Part shown: positions 9,576 to 17,793 of the stretch, in pieces
Numbering within the stretch: the first letter of the stretch is position 1
How the letters are laid out: each line of letters begins with the position of its first letter
Assembly (NCBI GenBank): GCA_016125085.1
Contig: WGMM01000003.1
Span: 1 to 38,140 of the forward strand
Reading direction: 5' to 3'
Source of the DNA: a bacterium
GTDB lineage: Bacteria > Planctomycetota > Planctomycetia > Isosphaerales > Isosphaeraceae
DNA: 38,140 nucleotides
Translations under genes and position numbers: made by a program
The notes under the pieces: generated by a model
Seen by the model: only the letters and a program-made list of their open reading frames with translations
Database searches by the model: none
Told to the model about the DNA's origin: nothing

Positions 9576-9859
9576 ACTTTCTCGAAGTTCGAATCGCCGA
9601 CTTCACAGACAGAAAGTCGCAGTTTCAACTCGTGCAGAGCCTGGATTCGACCTCCGTTTCGGACTGCGGTCGAGAACTCGAACGGATCGTAACTGAGCGA
9701 TCCTGCCATGTTTCATGAGAAATCTCCGAAAGCCGTCAGATCAAGCAAGCAGATACCTCTATCCCATCCTTTCCGATTGTTCCCCGCCGTTTTATGGCTT
9801 ATGATAGAGCATCGTCCCACCCGCGGCAGCCCTCACGCAGCATCGAAACCGAACCCGCC
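9576..9859. other. Leader region of the DUF1553-DUF1501 operon, no gene seen
   Basis: This 284-bp stretch follows the hairpin cluster. It includes phrases such as GAATCGCCGACTTC that look like debris of another simple intergenic repeat. Promoter sites for the operon should be here, but I could not assign -35/-10 boxes with confidence. Confidence 0.35.
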
Positions 9860-12388
9860 ATGTTCCGGATTTTCAGGCGTCCGATCATCGCCCTTGCCGT
9901 TTTCGGCATGATTTTCGTGGCTTCGGCACAAGCCGCCGATCCGGGCGAGATTTCGTTTTCGCGCGATGTTCTGCCGATTTTGTCCGACCGCTGCTTCGCC
10001 TGCCATGGGCCCGACAAGGCCAACCGCAAGGCCGACTTGCGGCTGGACGACCAGAAAGCGGCGTTCGTATCGGGCGTGATCGAGCCGGGCAAGCCGGGCG
10101 AAAGCGAACTGATCGCCCGCATCGAAAGCCCCGAGCATGACGAAGTCATGCCCCCGCCGAAATTCGGCAAGCCGTTGACCAGCAGGCAGATCGATACGCT
10201 GAAGGCCTGGGTCGCCGGCGGGGCGAAGTGGGGCAGGCACTGGGCCTGGGATGTGCCGATCAGGCCGAACGTGCCGACGGCGGCTGGCGCGAAAGTGCGC
10301 AACCCCATCGATGCCTTCGTCGTGGCCCGACTGAAGGCGGAAGGCCTTACGCCCCGGCCCGAGGCGACGAAGGCCGAGCTGATCCGGCGCGTGAGTCTCG
10401 ACTTGACCGGCCTGCCGCCTGACGCAGCCGAGGTGCGGCGGTTCCTGAGCGATGATGCCCCGGAAGCTTACGAAAGGCTGGTCGACCGGCTGCTGGCCTC
10501 TCCCCGCTATGGCGAGCGCATGGCCTGGGACTGGCTGGATGCGGCCCGCTATGCCGACACGAACGGCTATCAGGGCGACGGCGAGCGGACGATGTGGCCC
10601 TGGCGAGACTGGGTGGTGGGCGCCTTCAACGAAGACATGCCCTTCGACCGGTTTACGGTCAACCAGATCGCGGGCGACCTGATGCCCGAGGCGTCACGCG
10701 AACGCATTCTGGCCACGGCTTTCAACCGGAATCACATGATCAACGGCGAGGGCGGGCGGATCGCCGAAGAGAACCGCGTGGAATATGTGTTCGACCAGAC
10801 GGAGACCGTCGGCACGATGTGGCTGGGCCTGACGCTGACCTGCGCCCGCTGCCATGACCATAAATACGACCCGGTGAGCCGCCGCGATTATTACCGGCTG
10901 TTCGCATTTTTCGACACCACGCCCGTGAACGGCGCCGGCGGCAGCGGCCAGACGGCCCCCGTGCTCGACATGGCCACTCCGGCCGAGGTGGAAAAGCAGA
11001 AAAAGACCGCCGCCGCATTCGAAACCTTATTGAAAGTAGTGGTGGCCAAAGAGGCGAAACTGCGTGAAGCGGGCATGGTCGTCAAAGACGGCAAATACGA
11101 CACTAAGCTGCCGGTGATCATCGAATCGATCCTGCGCAAGGGCCCCAACGACCGCGCCGCCCAGAATTACGAGGAATTGAAAAAGTACTACGGCTCCGCC
11201 GAGCCGGAATATCTCAACCAGCTCGATGAACTGCGGAAATTGAAATCGGCTCGCGACGAAGCCGCTTCGAAAATTACGCGGGTGATGGTGATGGGCGAAG
11301 CCCCCCAGCCGCGTGAGACGTTCATGCTGACGCGTGGAGCCTACGACAAGCGGGAAGACAAGGTCTCGGCCGGCTTGCCAGCTTCCTTCGTGCCCGGCAA
11401 ATCGGAATCCACCGATGCTGGCCGCCGGATGAGCCGCCGAGACCTGGCCGAATGGCTGGTGAGCCCGGAGAATCCGCTGACGGCCCGGGTGACGGTGAAC
11501 CGGCTGTGGCAGACGTTCTTCGGCGCGGGGCTGGTGAAAACGACCGAAGACTTCGGCCTTCAGGGGCAATTGCCGAGCCATCCGGAACTGCTGGACTGGC
11601 TGGCGGTCGAATTTCGTGAGCCAGCTGCGAATTCTGGAGCCAGGCCCTGGAGCGTGAAGCACATCGTGCGGACGATCGTGACTTCGGCGACGTATCGGCA
11701 ATCGTCCACGGCACCTGAGGAACTGTGGGCACGCGACCCCGAAAACCGCCTGTTGGCCCGTGGCCCGCGGCACCGGCTGCCTTCGTGGATGCTGCGCGAC
11801 CAGGCCCTGGCCGTGGCAGGAATGCTCACTCCCACGATGGGCGGGCCATCGGTGAAGCCCTATCAGCCGCCTGGCATCTGGGAAGAGGCCACCTTCGGCA
11901 ACAAGGCGTATGTGCAGGATCACGGCGAAGCGCTTTACCGCCGCAGTCTTTACGTCTTCTGGCGGCGGATCGTGGGGCCGACGGTGTTCTTCGACACGCC
12001 GAACCGGCAGAATTGCTCGGTGAAGACGGTGATCACGAATACTCCGCTGCATGCCCTGGTGACGCTCAACGATACGACGTATGTCGAAGCGGCCCGGGTG
12101 CTGGCGCAGAATCTTTCGAAACTGCCTGAAACGGACGACGAAAAACGGCTGGCTGAGGCTTTTCGAAGGGTCGTCGTGCGTGAGCCGTCCGGAAATGAAA
12201 TCGAAGCGTTGCGATCGGCCCTGAAAAGGCAGCGGGGGATCTTCGCGGCGGATCGCGAAGCTGCCGAAAAGCTTTCGAAAGCGGGCGAATGGCCCGGCGT
12301 GCCGGGGCTTGACGTGGCTGAGCATGCGGCTTGGACACAGGTATGCCTGATGCTCCTGAACCTGGACGAGGCCCTGACGAAGCCATGA
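9860..12388 (+). CDS. PSD1-type DUF1549/DUF1553 cytochrome-like secreted protein
   Basis: A large exported planctomycete protein (842 aa) with a signal peptide (PIIALAVFGMIFVASAQAAD). A PSCyt1-type domain carries a haem-binding motif CFACH (C45, C48, H49), expected to bind c-type haem. DUF1549 (about 150-360) contains a second CARCH motif (C328, C331, H332) in the typical context CHDHKYDPVSRRDYY. DUF1553 (about 530-800) contains VNRLWQTFFGAGLVKTTEDFG and the FDTPNRQNC block. These proteins are abundant in planctomycetes and are thought to act in extracytoplasmic electron transfer or polymer breakdown; their reaction is unproven. ATG 9860 was chosen because it starts the signal peptide. The stop overlaps the next start by ATGA. 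Confidence 0.9.
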   Translation: MFRIFRRPIIALAVFGMIFVASAQAADPGEISFSRDVLPILSDRCFACHGPDKANRKADLRLDDQKAAFVSGVIEPGKPGESELIARIESPEHDEVMPPPKFGKPLTSRQIDTLKAWVAGGAKWGRHWAWDVPIRPNVPTAAGAKVRNPIDAFVVARLKAEGLTPRPEATKAELIRRVSLDLTGLPPDAAEVRRFLSDDAPEAYERLVDRLLASPRYGERMAWDWLDAARYADTNGYQGDGERTMWPWRDWVVGAFNEDMPFDRFTVNQIAGDLMPEASRERILATAFNRNHMINGEGGRIAEENRVEYVFDQTETVGTMWLGLTLTCARCHDHKYDPVSRRDYYRLFAFFDTTPVNGAGGSGQTAPVLDMATPAEVEKQKKTAAAFETLLKVVVAKEAKLREAGMVVKDGKYDTKLPVIIESILRKGPNDRAAQNYEELKKYYGSAEPEYLNQLDELRKLKSARDEAASKITRVMVMGEAPQPRETFMLTRGAYDKREDKVSAGLPASFVPGKSESTDAGRRMSRRDLAEWLVSPENPLTARVTVNRLWQTFFGAGLVKTTEDFGLQGQLPSHPELLDWLAVEFREPAANSGARPWSVKHIVRTIVTSATYRQSSTAPEELWARDPENRLLARGPRHRLPSWMLRDQALAVAGMLTPTMGGPSVKPYQPPGIWEEATFGNKAYVQDHGEALYRRSLYVFWRRIVGPTVFFDTPNRQNCSVKTVITNTPLHALVTLNDTTYVEAARVLAQNLSKLPETDDEKRLAEAFRRVVVREPSGNEIEALRSALKRQRGIFAADREAAEKLSKAGEWPGVPGLDVAEHAAWTQVCLMLLNLDEALTKP

Positions 12389-13875
12389 ACCCGGCACAAT
12401 TCGATTTCGAAACGATCCGCCAGACCACGGCCCGGGCCATGACCCGGCGGGCCCTGTTCGGCCAGGCGGCATCGGGGTTGGGCGGGTTGGCTCTGGCCAG
12501 CCTTCTTGCGGGCGATTCGAAAGTGAATGCGGCGGATGCTTCGTCGCAAACCCGCGGAATCGCCGGGCTGCCGCATCATGTTCCCAAAGCGAAAAATGTC
12601 ATTTATCTGTTCCAGAATGGCGGGCCTTCGCACGTCGACCTGTTCGATTACAAGCCGGAGCTGGCGCGAAATCGCGGCATTCAAATTCCTGATTCGGTCG
12701 TCGGTCAGGCTCGTTTCAGCACGATGACGAGCGGGCAGACGGCACGGCCGTGTTTGCCCGAAATTTCGAAATTCGCACGGCATGGGCAGTCGGGGGCGAC
12801 CGTCAGCGATTTCATGCCCCACACGGCGAAAATTACCGATGAATTGTGCTTCGTCAAATCGATGACGACGACGCAGGTGAACCATGCCCCGGCGATCACG
12901 TTCTTCCTGACCGGTTCGGAAATGCCAGGCCGGCCGAGCATGGGCTCATGGCTCACCTATGGGCTGGGCAGCGAGTCGGCCGAGCTGCCGGGCTTCGTGG
13001 TGATGACATCACGCGACAAGGAAGCCTCGTGCGGGCAGATTTTCTATGATTTCTATTGGAGCGCCGGGTTTCTGCCGAGCCGTTACCAGGGCGTGAAATT
13101 CCGGGGCGGGGGCGATCCGGTTCTGTACCTTTCGAATCCGGCCGGCATCAGCCGCGAGGCCCGCCGGGCAATGCTCAACGATCTCGACCGGCTCAATGCG
13201 ATGACGCTTGATCGCGTGCATGACCCTGAAATCTCCACACGCATTTCGCAATTCGAAATGGCCTATCGTATGCAGGCCAGCGTGCCGGAACTGACGGACT
13301 TTTCCGACGAGCCTGAAAATGTGCTGGCCGAATATGGGCCCGATGTGCGCCGGGCCGGTTCGTTCGCTTACAATTGCCTGATGGCCCGGCGGCTGGTGGA
13401 GCGCGGCACGCGGTTCGTTCAGTTGCTGCATGCCGGCTGGGACCAGCACCGGAATTTGAATACGCAATTGAAAGTGCAGTGCACCGACACCGACGCCCCT
13501 TCGGCCGCCCTGGTGCGTGACCTGAAACGTCGCGGGCTGCTTGACGAAACGCTCGTGATCTGGGGCGGCGAGTTCGGCCGCACTCCGTTCCTTCAGGGCA
13601 AGATCGAGGAAATGAAATCGTGGGGCCGGGATCATCACCCGTACGCCTTCACGATCTGGATGGCCGGCGGCGGCGTGAAGCCCGGCATCAGCTATGGATC
13701 GTCCGACGATTTCGGCTTCCGGGCCGTGACCGACCCCGTCGGCGTGCACGACCTTCAGGCGACGATATTGCATTTGCTGGGTATCGATCACACCCGGCTG
13801 ACCTACCGGTTCCAGGGCCGGGACTTCCGGCTGACGGACGTCCACGGCAACGTGGTGAAAGGCTTACTGGCATGA
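12385..13875 (+). CDS. DUF1501 protein, first copy (Tat-exported)
   Basis: A 496-aa member of the DUF1501 family (alkaline phosphatase/sulfatase-like fold). A twin-arginine signal is visible at residues 19-45: MTRRALFGQAASGLGG followed by ALASLLAG. Family blocks are VIYLFQNGGPSHVDLFDYKPEL, PHTAKITDELCFVKSM, GTRFVQLLHAGWDQH and LVIWGGEFGRTPF, then DHHPYAFTIWMAGGGVKPG. The start ATG 12385 overlaps the previous stop (ATGA), so translational coupling is likely. The usual planctomycete pairing is DUF1553 plus DUF1501; the substrate is unknown. Export through Tat suggests folding with a metal cofactor before transport (inference). Confidence 0.92.
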   Translation: MNPAQFDFETIRQTTARAMTRRALFGQAASGLGGLALASLLAGDSKVNAADASSQTRGIAGLPHHVPKAKNVIYLFQNGGPSHVDLFDYKPELARNRGIQIPDSVVGQARFSTMTSGQTARPCLPEISKFARHGQSGATVSDFMPHTAKITDELCFVKSMTTTQVNHAPAITFFLTGSEMPGRPSMGSWLTYGLGSESAELPGFVVMTSRDKEASCGQIFYDFYWSAGFLPSRYQGVKFRGGGDPVLYLSNPAGISREARRAMLNDLDRLNAMTLDRVHDPEISTRISQFEMAYRMQASVPELTDFSDEPENVLAEYGPDVRRAGSFAYNCLMARRLVERGTRFVQLLHAGWDQHRNLNTQLKVQCTDTDAPSAALVRDLKRRGLLDETLVIWGGEFGRTPFLQGKIEEMKSWGRDHHPYAFTIWMAGGGVKPGISYGSSDDFGFRAVTDPVGVHDLQATILHLLGIDHTRLTYRFQGRDFRLTDVHGNVVKGLLA

Positions 13876-15323
13876 ATATGCGACCTACCGATTCGAACAC
13901 GTCCCGCAGGCAATTGCTGGTGGCCTCCACCATGGGCCTGGCCGGTTTCCGCTTCGGCACGCCCGGGCTGGTGACGGCGGCCGGCGTCGATCCGGTTTCG
14001 AAAGCCGCCACGGATGTCGTGACGGGCGGGCGGGCGAAGTCGACGATTCTATTCTTTCTGTGCGGCGGTTCCAGCCATATCGACATGTGGGATTTGAAAC
14101 CGAATGCCCCGCGCGAATATCGGGGCGAATTTTCGCCGATCGCCACGCGCTCGGCGGGGCTTTCGATCAGCGAACACCTGCCACGGCTGGCCCGGGTGGG
14201 GCATCACCTGGCCGTGGTGCGGTCGATTCGCGGAACCGTCAATACCAACGACCACCATGCCGGTTATTATTACAATTTGACCGGTCATGTGCCTGACCCG
14301 ACGTTTCTGACGCTTGGCAACGACCGCCGCCCCATGCCCGACGACTGGCCCTATATGGGCACCGTGTGCGGCTCGCGTCGGCCACGGCACCCGGATCTGC
14401 CGAATGCCGTGAGTTTGCCGATCAAGCCGAGCAAGCTGCCATACACCCGCCCCGGGCAATTCGCGGCCCGGCTGGGGGTGGAGCATGATCCGCTTTATGT
14501 GCTGGCCGATCGCGACAAGCCGATGATCTTCCAGGCCCCGGCGCTGACGCTGGAGGGCGACGGCATGACGGCCCAGCGGCTGCTGACTCGGGACAAAATG
14601 CTGGAATCGATCGATTCGGCCCGGCGTGATTTCGAATCGGTTTCGAAAGTGCGCACGTGGTCGAAGCTGCAGGATCAGGCCATGCGGCTGCTTTCAGGCG
14701 GCGGCGCGACGAAGGCCTTTGACCTATCGGCCGAATTGCCGGCGACGATCGAGCGTTACGGCAAGACGATCAATGGCATGAGCCTGCTGGTAGCCCGGCG
14801 ACTGGTCGAAGCCGGTGTGCCCTTTGTGACGGTGTTCTGGGCCGAGAATGACGAGCGGATCGACAAGAAATGCAAGTCAGGCGGCGGCTGGGACACGCAC
14901 GGCAACAATTTCGCCTGCCTGAAGGAAGACCTGCTGCCCGAGTTCGACCGGGGTTTTTCGGCCCTGATCGAAGATCTGGAGCATCGGGGCATGCTCGACG
15001 AAACGCTGCTGGTGGTGACTTCGGAGATGGGCCGGAAGCCGCGTGTGGGCGATCCGCGATCGGGTGGCGAATACGGCGCGGGCCGCGACCACTGGACGCA
15101 CTGCCAGAGCGTGGTGCTGGCCGGCGGCGGCATCAAGGGCGGCCAGGCCTACGGCACGACGGACAAATACGGCGAATACCCGGCCGAGAAGCCCGTGACC
15201 CCGGCCCACATCGCCCACACGGTCTATCACGCGATGGGCATCAAAGACCTCGAAGCGACCGACAAGGACGGCCGCACGTTCAACCTGCTGGCGGAAGGAA
15301 GGCCGCTGGAGGAGTTGTTTTGA
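13872..15323 (+). CDS. DUF1501 protein, second copy (Tat-exported)
   Basis: A 483-aa DUF1501 protein directly downstream of the first, again with an ATGA overlap (13872-13875). The N terminus has SRRQLLVASTMGLAGFRFG, a twin-arginine-type signal at Arg12-Arg13. Blocks include ILFFLCGGSSHIDMWDLKP, VRSIRGTVNTNDHHAGYYYNLTGH, GVPFVTVFWAEND, GGWDTHGNNF, LLVVTSEMGRKP and GRDHWTHCQSVVLAGGGIKGG. It differs from copy one in the insert around the DHHAGYYY block, so it belongs to a different subfamily rather than a recent duplicate. The three proteins probably form one functional export unit. The gene ends 30 bp from a convergent antitoxin gene. Confidence 0.92.
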   Translation: MNMRPTDSNTSRRQLLVASTMGLAGFRFGTPGLVTAAGVDPVSKAATDVVTGGRAKSTILFFLCGGSSHIDMWDLKPNAPREYRGEFSPIATRSAGLSISEHLPRLARVGHHLAVVRSIRGTVNTNDHHAGYYYNLTGHVPDPTFLTLGNDRRPMPDDWPYMGTVCGSRRPRHPDLPNAVSLPIKPSKLPYTRPGQFAARLGVEHDPLYVLADRDKPMIFQAPALTLEGDGMTAQRLLTRDKMLESIDSARRDFESVSKVRTWSKLQDQAMRLLSGGGATKAFDLSAELPATIERYGKTINGMSLLVARRLVEAGVPFVTVFWAENDERIDKKCKSGGGWDTHGNNFACLKEDLLPEFDRGFSALIEDLEHRGMLDETLLVVTSEMGRKPRVGDPRSGGEYGAGRDHWTHCQSVVLAGGGIKGGQAYGTTDKYGEYPAEKPVTPAHIAHTVYHAMGIKDLEATDKDGRTFNLLAEGRPLEELF

Positions 15324-15353
15324 AGCGGAGGGCGTCGAAGGTCAATTGCAATC

Positions 15354-15593
15354 TCACGGTTTCGGGGTCGTAAATGATTCCTCGAATTCCGCAAGGTGTT
15401 CGTCGTCCTCGTCGATGACCTTGAGCATGCCTCGACAACCGCCGAAAACCGGTTTCGGGCGTTCGATCGGGACGATCCTGGCGATCGGACGATCATTTTC
15501 CATGATGATCAGTTCGGCCGCGTTCGCCAAACGGGCGATGCGGTCTTTCAGCCTGGGATCCAGTTCCAGAATGTCAATCGGTTCCTGGCTCAT
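15354..15593 (-). CDS. Phd/DUF2281-like antitoxin, apparently orphan
   Basis: A 79-aa protein beginning MSQEPIDILELDPRLKDRIARLANAAELIIMENDRPIARIVPIERP. The phrase 'ELIIMENDRPIARIVPIE' is the beta-hairpin seen in Phd/YefM and related VapB antitoxins. The tail FGGCRGMLKVIDEDDEHLAEFEE is of the type that usually wraps a PIN-domain toxin. The start at 15593 has AAGGG 9 nt upstream. No PIN or RelE gene lies downstream, where a convergent DUF1501 gene ends 30 bp away. Upstream is a protein of another kind, so the partner toxin is missing, lost or encoded elsewhere. Confidence 0.7.
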   Translation of the reverse strand: MSQEPIDILELDPRLKDRIARLANAAELIIMENDRPIARIVPIERPKPVFGGCRGMLKVIDEDDEHLAEFEESFTTPKP

Positions 15594-15693
15594 GTCATAA
15601 CCCTTCTTCGCTTCCGTGAACTTCTCCATGTTCATCCTAATCGATCCGATCGCCGGAATCGCAGGCCTTCCGAAAACCCGTTCTTCATCTAAG

Positions 15694-16299
15694 TCATCGT
15701 TGCTTGAGACGTTCGGACCAGGTGAAAGGATAGTGTTTGCGGAGATCTTTCCAGAACTGATCACGAACGGACTCAACGCCGTCATGATATTTTTCGAAAA
15801 AGCAATCGCGGGCCCATTCGGGTGGTTCGCAGTATAGCACTCCATCTTCGACTGTTCTGCAAATCCAGAAGCTTGGCCTAGAGTCGTCGATGATCTTGAA
15901 GCATGAAGGATCGTAGAGCACGGGATCGTCAGAATCGTCAAGTATCCGATAAAGATCATTCTCGATCGCGAGAACTTCATAACGTTTTCCTATCGTCAGT
16001 CTCGCATGTTCCATCACGACCCATCGCGTTTTTCCTGTCGCCGGAATGCTCCAATCGCTTTCGAACCTGACGACCCAGTCCGTTTCTTCAAGGCGTGCCA
16101 ATGCACATAACACCTCTTGGTCAGTTATCCCGAGGTTCACTGCGACCTCAGACGAGGAGAAGCATTCGTCATCCGAAACGAGAGACAGATTTCTCGCCAT
16201 CGCGAGGATACGGTCCTGGAATTCGATATGTTCAAGCAACATCTTCGTATCCTTCGGAACTTGAAGCGACTTCGATGCGGTGCCAGATTTTATACTCAT
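15694..16299 (-). CDS. Hypothetical protein with N-terminal winged helix and immunity-like C-terminal domain
   Basis: A 201-aa soluble protein. Residues about 35-85 (RILAMARNLSLV to LEETDWVVRF) look like a winged helix-turn-helix (SSSEVAVNLGITDQEVLCALARLEE). A linker SWSIPATGKTRWVVMEHA leads to a second part, GKRYEVLAIENDLYRILDDSDDPVLYDPSCFKIIDD, ending in an acidic/aromatic C terminus (YCEPPEWARDCFFEKYHDG). That second part recalls short planctomycete proteins of the 'YEVLGIE.DDYRI...EPVLY' type, which I associate with immunity-like or SMI1-neighbour proteins only loosely. It lies between an orphan antitoxin and an MBL hydrolase. It is a real gene judging by its long unbroken frame without antisense competition, but the function is unknown. 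Confidence 0.6.
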   Translation of the reverse strand: MSIKSGTASKSLQVPKDTKMLLEHIEFQDRILAMARNLSLVSDDECFSSSEVAVNLGITDQEVLCALARLEETDWVVRFESDWSIPATGKTRWVVMEHARLTIGKRYEVLAIENDLYRILDDSDDPVLYDPSCFKIIDDSRPSFWICRTVEDGVLYCEPPEWARDCFFEKYHDGVESVRDQFWKDLRKHYPFTWSERLKQR

Positions 16300-16386
16300 C
16301 TCCTCTTGGTTATCGTAACGATGAAAATACCATTCTTCCAGATTGACGAATCGATCCCTGAATGAAAGAATTCGGTTCGAACCCGA

Positions 16387-17169
16387 TCATGATGGCATCT
16401 TACGATCCAGGCCATTCGGAAGTTCGCTGAGGTCGTGATAACCGAACAATTCGATTTCATCCGAATGTTCGTAATGCAATCTTCGAAGTTCCTTCAGGCT
16501 TCGAAGCCTTCGGGTATCGTCATCGGCTCTCATCGCTGCGAAGGCCGATACCGGGTGATGTTCTTCTGTCAGTTCGGCTCTCAGATAGTAGGCATCTCCG
16601 ACATGGAGTAACCATCCTCCGTCGGGTTTGCGGACCGCGACACCACAATGGCCGAGTGTGTGGCCAAAAAGCGGAATCAGCAGAATCTCCGATTCGAAAT
16701 TGAGCGATATTGGGCGAGCCTCAAGGCCGAACCAGGTGCGGCTCGAAGGGGCGTGAGTTCGCCACTTCGGACCATGTTCGAACATGGTCATGACGTAACG
16801 CGGATTTCCTGATTTCGAATGATTCAGCTCTTCTTCCGAAAGATGCACTTCGGCGTTCGGAAAATCGGCCAGACCACCGACGTGATCCGGGTCGCAATGG
16901 GTCAAAATGATGTGTTTCACGTCAGCGGGATTGAGTCCCAGAGATTCGGTACGCTTGACGGCCGTGTCGTGCTCACGGAAGCGAAACCCGGCTTGTTCGA
17001 TCAGAGACTGCCCAAGACGTTCGACCGGATTGCGGATGTCGTTTAAGCCGATACCGGTATCGACCAGTGCCAGGACACTGTGATCCTGGATCAACAAGCA
17101 ATGACAAACGACCGTCGGATAGCCGTCGACTTCGAGAGTTCCGCAGTTGATATGGTGAATCTTCGTCAT
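16387..17169 (-). CDS. Metallo-beta-lactamase-fold hydrolase
   Basis: A 260-aa soluble enzyme of the MBL superfamily, lactonase-like branch. The first metal motif reads H91-C-D93-P-D95-H96, so the second His of the classic HxHxDH is Asp here. Other ligands are present: GHTLGHCGV (H170/H174), HVGDAYY (D192) and a C-terminal GYHDL (H245). VVCHCLLIQ and ALVDTGIGLND form the first sheet. GAGGATTCGAA precedes the ATG at 17169. It is transcribed away from the toxin-antitoxin island, downstream of the terminator at 17290. The substrate (lactone, thioester or phosphodiester) cannot be told. Confidence 0.85.
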   Translation of the reverse strand: MTKIHHINCGTLEVDGYPTVVCHCLLIQDHSVLALVDTGIGLNDIRNPVERLGQSLIEQAGFRFREHDTAVKRTESLGLNPADVKHIILTHCDPDHVGGLADFPNAEVHLSEEELNHSKSGNPRYVMTMFEHGPKWRTHAPSSRTWFGLEARPISLNFESEILLIPLFGHTLGHCGVAVRKPDGGWLLHVGDAYYLRAELTEEHHPVSAFAAMRADDDTRRLRSLKELRRLHYEHSDEIELFGYHDLSELPNGLDRKMPS

Positions 17170-17289
17170 TTCGAATCCTCGTCAAGCGAGCTGGAAATGG
17201 CAATTATCGATTGATGGTAACATAAATTGAAGAAACCAGCATGATGTATCGAGGACTCGAAGCGTCTTGCGATCAAGCACCATACTAAC

Positions 17290-17320
17290 GAAAAATCCCC
17301 GAGCGAATCGCCCGGGGATC
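17290..17320 (-). terminator. Intrinsic terminator after the duplicated 3' gene fragment
   Basis: Stem ATCCCCG (17295-17301) pairs with CGGGGAT (17313-17319), and AAAAA on the plus strand at 17291-17295 gives the U-tract. It sits 34 bp past the stop of the 17353 fragment, in the same relation a terminator has to the intact gene at 18701. Confidence 0.75.
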
Positions 17321-17352
17321 GATGGGATCGGTTCAAGCGTGCGGCCTGCGAT

Positions 17353-17490
17353 TCACTTCCCGGCGGCTTTCTCTACGAGGTCTTCGAGGGTCTTGTTCGT
17401 CTCGTTGAAGACGTATTCCAGGTCCTCATCCCGCGGGTGGGCGAGGGATTCCAGGGCGATTTCCTGGGCCTTCGCCGCGTCGGTGGCTGA
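17353..17490 (-). pseudogene. Detached second copy of the 3' end of the SGNH-propeller-HEAT gene
   Basis: The open frame ends DAAKAQEIALESLAHP and then EYVFNETNKTLED, matching the last 42 or so residues of the protein encoded at 18701-21352. At DNA level about 120 bp (17361-17482 against 18714-18834) align with roughly eight mismatches and no visible gap. Upstream of 17490 the frame carries unrelated sequence and there is no start or domain, so it cannot encode a functional protein. It keeps its own stop (17353) and terminator. It lies on the same strand as the intact gene, with a decayed toxin-antitoxin island between the two copies. Confidence 0.85.
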
Positions 17491-17598
17491 TCGTTCGGTA
17501 TAGACAGCTTTCGACAATCCCGCATGATCCTGATGAGCTGGTGACGGCGTAGATCGTCGGCACTGCTGGGGGACGTGAGGGGAAAAAGTCACCTGGAG

Positions 17599-17793
17599 TC
17601 ATGATTGGCCAGCCGCCTGCTGTTTTCGCAGCTCTTCGGCGGTGATGCGAACGCGTTTGGCGTCCTTTACCACGATAATGGCGGTCCCGGTCTGGATCGC
17701 GATCTGGCGTGCCGTTTCGGCCGCCCGCCGCAGCGCAGCCATGGCATCGCGTACGTCCGCATCATGCGATCGGTCCGATTCCCTGACGCTCAT
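17599..17793 (-). CDS. Small partner protein of the zeta-like toxin
   Basis: A 64-aa protein (MSVRESDRSHDADVRDAMAALRRAA, then GTAIIVVKDAKRVRITAEEL). Small proteins with a helical front and a 'GTPIVVW.DG.V..I' beta-hairpin commonly follow zeta-like AAA kinases in planctomycetes and other environmental bacteria, and are taken to be their antitoxins. The start codon overlaps the stop of the toxin frame (ATGA at 17790-17793), showing translational coupling in the original operon. It is intact although the toxin upstream is frameshifted, so it may now be a solitary antitoxin. Confidence 0.65.
   Translation of the reverse strand: MSVRESDRSHDADVRDAMAALRRAAETARQIAIQTGTAIIVVKDAKRVRITAEELRKQQAAGQS

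Noticed and set aside
9341..9709. A 122-residue minus-strand gene
   Set aside because: It is the translation of the REP-like hairpins and flanking DNA.
11027..12472. Long minus-strand open frame opposite the DUF1553 gene
   Set aside because: Arg/His/Pro-rich antisense translation with no domain; the plus strand has CxxCH and DUF1553 blocks.
16368..16385. tRNA, suggested by a GGTTCGAACC-like T-arm (also near 18590)
   Set aside because: No D-arm, anticodon arm or acceptor stem fits around either site; TTCGAA is simply common in this DNA.
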